A model generated the notes under the pieces. It had not been told where the DNA came from and ran no database searches. It saw nothing but the letters and a program-made list of their open reading frames with translations. A program made the translations under genes and the position numbers. This document shows, piece after piece, positions 11,501 to 23,500 of a stretch of 64,000 nt of DNA (position 1 is its first letter; the number at the start of each line of letters is the position of its first letter). The DNA comes from Euwallacea fornicatus (lineage: Eukaryota; Arthropoda; Insecta; Coleoptera; Curculionidae). Where the stretch lies: positions 310,001 through 374,000 of the forward strand of contig NC_089569.1 of NCBI RefSeq assembly GCF_040115645.1. Direction: 5' to 3'.

Positions 11501-14500
11501 TTAACGCTTCACGATTTAGTATTTCATATCATCGTCACGCAAACACACATTCTAAATCGGAGAAAAAGAGGCCAAACGATTTCGCACTTTCGCTTAACTT
11601 TAACCCGACAGTGCGGAAAAGTCTCATACCGCACGCGAACGAAAAAACTTAGTTAAGCACGGAATGAATTTGGCAATGTCGCATATTTTGCGTAAATTAA
11701 TGTTTAGAAATGCGAATAATAAGGACGGCGAGGCAAGAGCTATACCCTCAATTATAAGTGCCGCGACTAGGGCTCTTTTGATTAAGTGCGATTCAGTATA
11801 ACAAAGAAATTCAATAAATAATCTGCAACAAAATTATCTACGCTGTGTATTTTTTTAATACTTACCTCCAACCTTTTTCGACATAATATAGTATATAGGG
11901 TGTTTCCTAAGTGCGGTACATAGTTTCGGGAGCGTGTTCTACAGCTAAAATACAGGGTGTGAAAATTTCTTTAAAACATTACAATTTTTTAAATGTTTTC
12001 GAAACCACGTTTGGACATTTTAACGAAATTTTGCAGGGTTTGAGAGTTGGCGACGTATTTTACGCTTAAAACTAGTGGCTGTTGTGTAGCCAGTGGCGTG
12101 CGGGCAGGATAATTGCTGGACATTTTAAGGGAAAAATGTGGTACGCCACTGTTCTTTTCCAATATGTTGTTCCTTTTTTAATTACGCGTTCGAGTAGATA
12201 AATAAAAAACATTATAGCTAAATTTTTTCATTCTCTTTTATTATTCTTCAGAGACGTAGTTGTACGAAGATATGAATTTTTTTGTTGCGTACTTGCCCGT
12301 TTGGTAGCGAAATTGTCGACATTTTACTAGTCACCAGCGCCGTTTACTTATCTGTGCGTGAGGCATTGAATTTCAGACAACAAAATTTTCACACCCTGTA
12401 TTTCCGCAACGAAGCATTTTCGGGTTATAGTTTATACAACAAAATTACCCCTATTTTAGCTGCAGAATGCGCCCCCGAAGTTATGTACCGTACTTAGGAA
12501 ACACCCTGTATAATTTTATTATTTTTTATTTTTAAAGGGCCCGCAGCTCAGTGATAATCCGAGACAGAGTAAGACGGTTAGGACTTCTTCATCTGGCATC
12601 TTGTTTAGGCTACGGTTATAGCGGATATGTTCTGACGGGTTCTGACGAGTACCACAGATTAATCTCGTTCCTCAAGCAATTGCAATAAATTAATTGTGTA
12701 CATTTGCTGCCTGACTACTCATTTACTATTCGAAGTAGTTTTGCTATCAGAAAATGGACCTAGTTAATGATTGTATTTTTTACTGGACAGCAATTCACGT
12801 AAAATTTTACTAACTAGGAAGCGTAAGTCAGCATGCCAGCAGTGCGGTACAAATAAGTAGATATTTTCATGGGTTATTTCAAAACTGAAGGGTTCCATAG
12901 AATTTGGTGGGCATTTTCGAGTGCTGCCAAAAACGCCATTTTACACCACAGAAAGAATTCGAAAAGATATTTTTAAGCTATTAGAGGGTGGATATCGAAA
13001 AACTGACTTTTTTCCTAATTTTCTCCCATGTCTTCGGTCACATAGCTGTTATGACGCTGTTTACTTTTCCTACTCCCCAAGCGTCCGTTTTCGTAGATAA
13101 GCGTCACAAGTGTTTCGGCATCCATTTTGCTCCGATAGTTCTGACGAATAAATCAAACAAACTCGAACAACTATCCGCTCGTGCGTATTCCGAAGAACCA
13201 TCCGTACGTAATATAACCGCGAGTGTTGTCGGTGTGTCGTTTGATCGTCCGTGCGTGTTCGGACGTACTCGTCAAAATGATGGTTGTCAGAAAACGCGTC
13301 GGTTCTAACCGTGATCTCAAACGTGCTTACGCACTAGTGGAAACAGACAACATCGCGCTTGGTAAGCCACTTGTGACCCCCATTGCTGTAACACGTTAAG
13401 TAGTTGCACAAGTGTGTTATAGTAATCCAAATGGACTTTGGCTTTATCTTCGCAGCGTGTATAACTCCCTGCTAACCTTTACATATTTTTTTGCTGATTA
13501 AGTCTCTCGATAATAATGTTGCCCCATACGGAATTCTTAACGAAGTAAGCCCATTTAATATTAATTCTTCCCGGTTCGCCCTCTAACAATATTACAAATA
13601 CGGTATATAAAGCAAAACCGTGTATCCGGGCCCCATCCCCATTTCGGACGACCCATCCCCCACACATATCGGCAATTAAAAAAGCGCTCACGTGCACACA
13701 CATTAGTATACAAATTAAACGTGATAAATTCAGGCATTTTTCAAAGGGCTGGTCCGGGCAGCGGCTCAGCTTTCCCTATTTTCTTAATTATCCCTTGGAA
13801 ACCTTTTTTTGCATGTATGCTCGAAACGCAGAAATGGACTTGAATTTCAATTTTAGGAAACTCCACCGTAAGATTGATTATTCTTTTTTTCGGGCGTTTT
13901 AATTGGTTGAAATCTAACAAACGGTCACCATTTTTAACGTGGCGGTGTAACGATATCGGAAATATCGCCGTTTCTCGGTTCGGATTGGATTTTTCGTTTA
14001 AAATAATAATTCTTGATAAACCGGCAAATATAATATTATGCATGTATGGAGGTATATTTAAAATTCTTGCACATATTTCTCCCGGCGGCAACCGCAAAAA
14101 TAAAAACCAATTTGCATTCAAAGGCACAGAGGACAAAGGGATGGGGTTTCCAACCCTTTTACGATTCTGCACGGAGGAAAAATATCATAAAACACCGGCG
14201 GTCAGTAAAAATTAGAATGCGAGACCGCTGTCATTTTTAATGTTCAAGAATCCGACCCACACATTCTCCCCCCTTTAACCCCTTCGTCATCTCACGGCCG
14301 TGCTGTAGGCGCAAAGCTGAGCTTAAAGAGAATTTTATATTTGTAGATTTAACCACTTTTAAATTCCTACTACGTCCAAGGCATACAATGATCGCGGCTT
14401 TCATGAGACCCTTCCTTTTTTTTTTTTTTTTTTATCAACCCCCGTATGTATCCGAAATTTCCATCGGTGGTAAAAATCTAATTTATCCCACTAGTTCTCA

Positions 14501-17500
14501 TTTTCTCTGGTGTATAAAAGTAATAGGCTCCATACGACAATACCGCCCATGGCACTTTTTAGCTTAATTTTTTCCCCGTTGGCAAGAGAGTGACCTTTTC
14601 GAGATTTCGAACAAGGTGTAAAGTAACAATTTCCGTGGCCAGGTATTAACGATGTTTATAACCACTGCCAGTTTGATAGCAAAACGATAGGCTTTTACTG
14701 CGCAGGCAGTAAAAGTGCTAAATTTCATATACGCAGTGTTCCGAAAAGGAGGATTTCAGAAGACAATCAGACTTTCTCGGGAACACCAAATCTCGGCAAT
14801 AAACTATAACGAAGGGGTATCATAACCCTGGAAACTTTCACATAATTGTGTCCCTTGAAGTGGTTCATTGCCGATAGAAGAGGGATTCGCACTGTAAGGA
14901 TTTTCTAAGAATCCCACTGCAGTACATCTATGACGTTGGTTGGCCATAGTCTTAGAAAAGGTTGTGAACCCTGGTGATTTGAAAAAAAAACCGACTAGCG
15001 GCAAACAAAGGACCAATCCCCGGTACCGCGGAGGACGTCCAATTCCAGTAGTCCAAGGGTCGTTTCCGTGGGTCCAGGGAAGGGTAGTGGGAACTGACTG
15101 TCGAGGCTTCCACCCACTTTCTAGTTCAGGTCACACCAGACTTCATGAGAGATTAAAAAGTCGAAAAAATATCAAATCTTGCCCTTGAAATCATCAGGCA
15201 CCAATCACTTGTCAACACCTTCAAGCTAAGAACTTTGTTAATATAAAAATTATTAATTTTGCTACCTTTTCTTAAATCTTATTTTTCGAAGACAACCTGT
15301 ACATTTAGGTATAGGAAGCTGTAACGATTTTTGATTAGTCATATTTTTATCTCTTATTTCGAGTAATAAAATATGGGGTGTTCTATTTAAATTAAGCAAG
15401 TTATTTCCTTTCAAAAAGAACGCAATTTTCACGTTATTTTTTGGACGCACTGTATGAGATATTTCGATTTTAATAATTCTGGCATAAAATACGTCTCATA
15501 TCTAAGGTTTGGCATGAATTTCGGTTTACTCCAGTTTAAACTTCCTTCAAAACAAAGTTTTTAAAATTGCATGATTTAAAAAAAAAAACTTAATTATTTC
15601 GAAATCCTTAAGATTTAGGACAAGTAAACCTTAATGAAACTTACATTCATTTTTCTCAAGAAATCTAAAACGATATTAATATATGGGGTGTCCTATTAAA
15701 AAAAACAGAATTTTGATATTTTTCACTTATTTAGAACACCCTGTATAAAACGAAAACAATTTTAGAATGTACCCATGATCGAGTTCTATGTAACGCAAAA
15801 AAAAGAAATTCAAAATATTAAATTGTTTAGCCGTAATCTTCCGAGACCGCACTAAATGACCACCCTGTATATATATATATATTTTTTTTTTTTAATTTTT
15901 TTCCCAAAAGTACTGGGAATTTTTCAACTTCCATTTTAACAAATTACTCAGCGTTAAAATAGCTAACTTGCGCAACCTCGCATCAATTTAACCAACAATC
16001 TACCTCAGATAGTTGCGAAGATAGCAATGCTAATGCGTTAAATTCGTAACACTTTGTATAGACAACAATTTTCCGGCATGAAATCTCGATTGCATGGGCG
16101 GCCGTTTCCATGAATACTGTGCATAGGCGGATTAGACAAATCTCACATTGTGACTATGAAAATAATTAATGAAATACACATGGATCCCCGCATCTCCGCC
16201 AAAAAACAGCATCTAAACTATTAATTAGAGAGTTAGACAGAACCTCCCTTGTGCTATAATATTACTTACAATACGCATTGAGTCAAAATTACGCAACTAA
16301 CCACTAAAAGAAGATCCCTTGATTAAGCTGTTGGTTTTATAACATCTCATTGGCACCACAAATGAATTTCTTTAGGGCACCTTCATTTTAGCCGTGGTTT
16401 ACGCTTTAGAGGTCATTTATTTCGTAAAACTTCCTTACTTTCATGAATGCGGTCTGTCAATTCGGCTTTTAGTGGCAACATATTCGCAGTAATATTGTCA
16501 ATTTTCTATATTTCCCCCGAAATTACTCGATGTACGGGGTGAACACAACGAAACAGTGACAAGAAATTAAACGTAGCATTCCCAGTCGAGTTTTAGAGGG
16601 GAGGTTGCGCATAAACCTTTTCGTTAGGCAGATACAGGGTGATTAATTTAAAAATAAATATTTTTTTTAACATACTTGAAAGTAGAAAGTGAAATGATGT
16701 CGCGTTGATTCACCTAAAAATGATCACTTTTTGCAAGAGTGGTGCGTCTGAGTAAACCCATCTGCGTCCCACCGCATGGACAAGGTACTGAGGAGTTTTA
16801 TTATGGTGTTTGTCAAATTAGTAGAATTTCAATTCGACAATTAACAAAAACAAATTTAAAATTTTGCACAAGCATAAATTTTGTACTTAAAAGTCTGAGT
16901 TATATAATAAAGAATACCATTCCAGGGTTTGCCGGTCGGATCTGGATGGCTGAGTATGTCCCGGTTATACGTGGATGGCTGAGGACTCCCTAGCCGTATT
17001 TGAACGGCCGGAAGGAAGTGACCTTCCATGTTACAACTTCATTCAACTTATCAAATTTGTCTTTTTTTTAAATGCTAATTATATATATATATATATATAT
17101 ACAGGGTTGCTCATTAGTGCGTCAAAGTGCGATATCTCAGTAAATATAATATAAGTTTGGAAGGAAATTTGTCTTAGTAAAGTTTTTGGGGAATAAAGGG
17201 CACGCATTTTTAAATTATTTTCGAATGTACAGGGTCTGTCATAAAAGTGCGGTAGTACCAAATAACGTTTTTTTTAAATGGAACCCCCCATTTGCCATTT
17301 TCGGATTTATCGTCAAATTTGAAGGCTAGTTTATGAGATAGGTCTTATATAAAAAAATTTTGACCCTGTACATTCGAAAATAATTTAAAAATACGTGCCC
17401 TTTATTCCCCAAAAACTTTACTACGACAAATTTCCTTCCAAAACTTACACTTACTGAGATATCGCACTTTGACGCACTGATGAGCAACCCTGTATATCGC

Positions 17501-20500
17501 CGCTAAAAATGTACAGGGGGCCAAAAGTTAAAATTACACGGATCAACTCGGTGCAAAAAACGGACTTCGGGCCCATGTTCGATGCCAGCAGCTCTCTTGG
17601 ACCGGAGGAAGAATTTAAAATAGTTTTTAGCTCTTTGTGAGTCGCTCACTGTAGAGTAACGAAAACGGTCACCGTTTGGGACAGGAGGGAAATTCAACCG
17701 CAGGAAGCAATCCAACGATTGTTTGGCTGACCAGTGGCCGAATTGAAAAATGACAAATTTGGCTGTGTTTTCGAGCTCGAGGTTAAAATACCTAATGCAT
17801 GCTTCGGAATTTGGGGCCATTTTTTAAATTTGAAATGGCCGTCGCTGCCTCAGCCGTTTTGAGTGACCTTAATTTGGACCAGTCGGATGATTTGTGGCCC
17901 TCCTGTTGCATTCTTCAAGACCTCTTAGGAAGTAGATATCCGCGCTAATTTTCCATTTAATAATCGTAATTATTCCATTTCCGGAAAACGCCACATCCTG
18001 ACTAATGCATGGCTTCCACCTGCCTCCCAAACTACACAACAAGAGCCATTACCTCAGTCATAACAGCGCCTTTTAAAATGATATACTTGCGAAATTCTCC
18101 TCCAAACTCTAACATAACTCTTTAGTGTGACTGGAGCGTAATTATTTATTTTGGAGCGCGCTGGGTGCATATTTCAATTATCTCGTCGTATTATCCTTGG
18201 TCGTCTTGGTTCCTGCTTCCTACTCCGTTTTCCTATTTGCTGGTTTAGCTTTGATGGGAGTTTGCTCTTAAATGTGATGCCTTCTGGCTAAAATTTTAGC
18301 AAATCCCCGGATGTGTACTTTAATACGAGTTTTGACATAAGATCGTGTTTCGTTGACCGTCTTTACACGTACCAGAATTTTACTCGAGGTCAGATGGCCA
18401 TCAACATGCGGGTTTCAATTGCGGAAACAAGTCGAAATCACCGTAAGGAATGACGCCTTAGAAAAATTCCTTTCGCGAGGACTACTTTACCGATTTTTTT
18501 TAATTGGCCCCCGAGCTCGCCCGATGCGATTCCCACGGACTTTTTCATTTCGGGAACTACGGGAGTATCGAAGATTAAGTTTGCAAAATGATGATGGTGT
18601 CGATGTAGTGTCGAAAAAAGTCCCGATAGACGAGTTCTAGAAACGGACCCAGCAGGCATTGTTTTTTATGAGGTGTCTTTTTTTAACGTCCACATCACCA
18701 GTAATTCTCCACATTACTGAAACCGTTTGAATAGAAAATAATACACGTTACTACTTGATAAACTTGAGAAAATGATCTGTTTTTGATCGTCCAGATCTTT
18801 GAGCAGGACAGTTGGTATCTCGAATCTAAAATATCCAGAAAAAATTAAGGGGGCGAGGGCGCCTTGGAGAAACTCCTGAACAAAATTAGTACGGGAATTT
18901 TCTAACCTGTTTACATTATACGGAGTGTTATATTGCATAAGTTTAGAATACATTACGTTGACGTTATTTAAACTTTGCTTGGGTATAGAAATATGCCGTA
19001 ATTTATCGCAGCGAAACCCGTTGTACCTAATTGCACTTTGAAACTTTCTGATATCAGGCAAGGTGTCGTCCGCCATATCTTTCGGCAACCTGTTTACAGG
19101 TAATGTTCCATCTAATATCTTTCTAAAATTATAATCGTGAAGGAAATTTTTGCCGAAAGTAAATAAGCTTTACCGCAGGCAACATCCGAATTGAACCCTC
19201 TTGAAAACGCGAACAAAAAACTCACCCTTTCGAATTAGCCATCATTTCTCCATCCTCCTCCCCATTAAATCATCGATACGCTACCGGCAAAAACAAAAGA
19301 AAGCCTTTGCGGCAGTAACCCTCATCCCCCGGCCGTTTCCGGAGTCGTAAAAAACCGCCCCCTAATTCTAAAAACAACCCTTTTGTTTTCCGATGTAGCT
19401 GACCGCTACCTCCGTCGATAAATCTTACTTTTCGGGCGGTAGTTGTTTAAAGGGATGAATATTTTATTCGATTCTCGCTCGATAAGATGCGGCTCTAAAA
19501 CATATATTTTGTTCCCCGGGGGAGATGAACTCGTTCGTAACAATGCCACGTACATATGCCCATCTGAAAACATGATTATTCACTAAAACTATTCCGCAGT
19601 AATAGGTTCAAAGTCGCATTTCATCCCCCGGGAAACGTCATATACGTACCTGAACGATATACCTGTCCTATAGCGTAAGTCTTAACTTTCTTCTTCAATA
19701 TCTTACGATAGTTGATGCCTGAAATGTCAGGCGAGTGGATGATATATGCTGTTTTGGCCCAGGGCAGGACTATACGATTTTTTAGGTCTGTCGATCTTCG
19801 TAAAAAGGATGGATAACATTAGCGGATATTAACGGATACCGCCACACCACGGTTATAGGGGAAAAAACGTTGAGCGTGAGCTAAGCAAAACGTGAGCTTG
19901 GCAAGAAATTACTAGGTGAAGGCTCTAGCAAGGCATTGTCTTTTGGTATGCCACTTAATCCTTGTCAAGATTGGCTTGTAAGTTCGAGTTCGTATATAAT
20001 ACACCTCTTTACACTGCCTACGTTCCCCCCTCTCCAATTCAGCCGTCCAACACGGATGGAGGATCATCTGATCGCTTCCCCCAAAAGGGTACCTACCAAA
20101 GGAATATCTTTCCCGTGCACGCGTAATATCGATCCAAAACCCGTAGACGCATTTCAGTCGAATTAGGAACACAGCTCATTGAGACAGAATCTACTTTTTC
20201 TACCTACCAATCGAGTAGACTCGAGCTCAAAAACTGAGTTAGTGCGTTCGTCCAGACACTCTCACAATCCGCAAAAGCGTCAGACTCATGAGTCGTCTTA
20301 AATCAGGTTCTGTCAATATGATTTTCTCGATGTCAATGAGACCTAAAGGTTTTCCTAAATGTACATTTAAAAATAGCTGCCACAATTGTATTTGGAATCA
20401 CATAATGGGAGTATTCAGGCCCTCGACGCGCCTCGAATCCGATTGCGCAACATGAATCATGAACACGTCGAAGCGCAATTGGGTAAACTGGCAATTGTGG

Positions 20501-23500
20501 TAGCGCATCGAAGCGTAAAAAAATTTACAGCTAGATGCGACCCGTTTTAGCCTTGAAATCTCCTAAATAGAAATCAGTTTCGAATATACAGGGTGGAACA
20601 ACGTTTCGGCCTTCCGTTCGACTTTAGAACACCTCGTGACGTAAGCGTGCAGTGGGAAGTTTCTAACACTTCTCGGCTTGTTGCTGGTTTTCAAGTCGTA
20701 CCGATATCTTCATTCGTTTAGGAAGCTCAGCTTTTTACACGTACATATTTTTAATTTATATAATGCTTTGCAGGGCAACTCTGCGGTGTATATTAAAATG
20801 TTCTTAATTTTTTTCGATATTTTTCAACGCGAGAATAGGAGTTGTGTTAGTCTTGTTGCGCGAAAACTCGCGTTTGTAAATGTTACCAAATGGCATTTTG
20901 TGCGCAAGACAAGTGCTAAATTTCAAGAAAAGCAACTTAAAATTAACGAACGGTGACCGTAAACGATTTCGCTTACACACGACGTGTAGATAATAGTACG
21001 GGGTGTTTCAGTTTAAATCTGCGATTCTTCAGAGAGTGCTGGAAAATAGCAAAAGACGACTTTGGAAGTCGACATCATTTGAAAAAAGCGCAATCACCGT
21101 GACACAGGGCATTAAAATTTCAGTTAATTTCAGTTTTTGTGCAGTTTTTTCCGATTTTTGAGACATTTAGTTCCAATTTAGCGTGCACTTTTGCTGAGAT
21201 TTCAATATTCGTTGTCTAACGTCGATTAAAATCTACATGGTAATATTCTTCGGACCTCCCTGAACCTTTTTGTGGTACGTCGCTGATATTCCACAGCCAA
21301 AGCTTTTAATTTCTCGTTCAACTTAGAAACTTATTTGTCACTTGTATTTTTTCGTCTGGTTTTCTAACAATTTGCAACGCCACCATAGAAACGACCAATT
21401 GTTACCATAATAAATTCTTCAGTAGGTATTCGAAACCTACCACCCTAGGACGGACTCCGAGAATATCGGAATTTGGGTCTCTCGACAGGTTATAACTAGA
21501 TATTAAATTATTAAGTTTTTCATGCCACCAGGGGCAGAGTTAGGGATGTTAATTGAGATAAAGAGGGTCCTATGAATTTTGAAATGCCAACGCGAAAGTT
21601 CTGGTAAAAATGGGGTGTTTTAAAGGACAATTCTAGAAATTGCCGGAAAACAGGTAACAAACATGAAATTTAACGTAGAAATAAATCTTTGAGTGTATAT
21701 TAACGACGTGTGACTAAAGAGCCTGAGCAGAAGGTTTTCGCATTGGGGTCAGGTGTTAGTCGATTTGGGCTCTTATGAGAAACGCGCGTCCCAAATTTGA
21801 ACTAATTATTTCGAAAATTATAAAAACTGCAACGGAGAAATGAAAAAACAAGTACACGAAACTTTAACACCCTGTGTGTGTCATTACGTGTTGGCTTGAA
21901 TTAGTTTATTTACAAAGGCGCGTTATTTTTCATTTTTCTATCGAGCCTCGAGAGGGCGCAGGTCAAAACTGAAACATCCAATGCGAAGCGTATTTTTGAA
22001 AAAAATTAAGCTGCGGCGATTTTTATAATTTTTGATTTTCATTTCTTCCCTTCGCCTCTATCGTTATTCCTTTCTTTTGACTTTGATATATATTTTTTTC
22101 TTTAGCTTCAATGACAAAATCTCTGCAGGTGCGGACCGGCCGCAATGAGAGAAACAACCCTGTACTTACCGAAAAGTCGTATACAGTCCGGTTTCCTTCA
22201 GTTAATATGTCGAGCGAAGGTTTTGTGCAATTTGATACGTGTTTTGCGGCAACTCTGTATTATTCCGCGATAATTTTGCGATATGCACCGGATAACTTCC
22301 TACATTAAAAGAGTGGGTGAACGTAGGGGTGGCGAAAGCTCATTTTTGAACTTTAAATTCTGTAATAATGATAAAAAATGTGTGCAATGAACCACATCAT
22401 TTTCCCATTATTGGATAAAGAAAATCTTAATTTTCCTCGCACCGAACCAACCGCAACACGTAAATTGGTAAAACGGATCGAACGTTAGAGGTGCGAAATG
22501 GAGGGTGAACCGAGGTAATACGGGGCTTGTATAGATAGATTAATTAATGAATAAATAATCAGGTGTTGATTATAAGATACACAGTCGGGGAGGTTTTCCG
22601 TGTTTTCCCTCGTTTCGGGTTGGGTTTATTATAAATAAGCCCCGAGAATTGACAGGTTGCTTTAGGACTTTATCGCGAACTTGATTAACAGAGGCATAAG
22701 CAACTTTAAAGTTCTTCGTATGGATCTACGATATGAATTATATGAGGGGAAATCTCCTCATCTAAGAAACGTTCCTATTATTTATGAAAATCTGTTTACA
22801 AACAAGCGAGACCGAGTAGGGCCATTAAGACAAGACATAACTTGGTTCCGTGGATGTAAAGCCCCCATCTAAATCCGACGGCAAATACCCGTGGTCGCGA
22901 TTCTTTTCGCCCATTAAAACAATATAATAATCCTAATAATGGCTCTTTAGTTAAGCCCCGTACCGAACTTGAACAGTTTCGACTCCCAGGATCCCGCTAT
23001 GCATATTCAAAGGGATAAGTTTGTTGTCGCTGTGGTGTTGGCACTAACTTATATTTATTTTTTTTTAATCGACCATTTAACATTTGCTCATAATTCCGTT
23101 GAACACGACAGGCCTTTGTTTTAATAAACGTATCTGCCTTCCGTGTTGTGTAAGCTCCAGCTCTCAGAATTGGAATAACTTAGGAGACATCAAAGGGATA
23201 TTTTCGAACGGTGCTACTAACTTCTAACTGTATCGTATACCAGGTGACCCAACGCCAACACGGGATTTCGCTCGATGCATTGCAGATATCTTTGGAATCT
23301 TCGGATTTGGCCGAGGGAACGGCCGAACCATCGGGTTGTCCGACAATTAATGCCGCATTTATTATGTTTTTTTTTTCAAAGTGGATATACTTTATTAATA
23401 ATAAATATTAGTCAACGATGCGGTGGCCATCTTGGCGGGTGACCTACTGCCATCTTTCGGCAAGTTGGAAAGTTCCGCGTTCGAAAAAGCCTCGATTTTT

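Noticed and set aside
13741..14215. Overlapping 143-codon (minus) and 113-codon (plus) open frames
   Set aside because: They are mirror frames of one GC-spiked, stop-poor block. Neither shows a domain, and mutual overlap argues for composition instead of coding.
17503..17820. 105-codon minus-strand open frame beside fold-back element D
   Set aside because: It has a fair ATG context but no recognisable domain, no splice context and no support beyond length; frames of this size occur by chance in this window.
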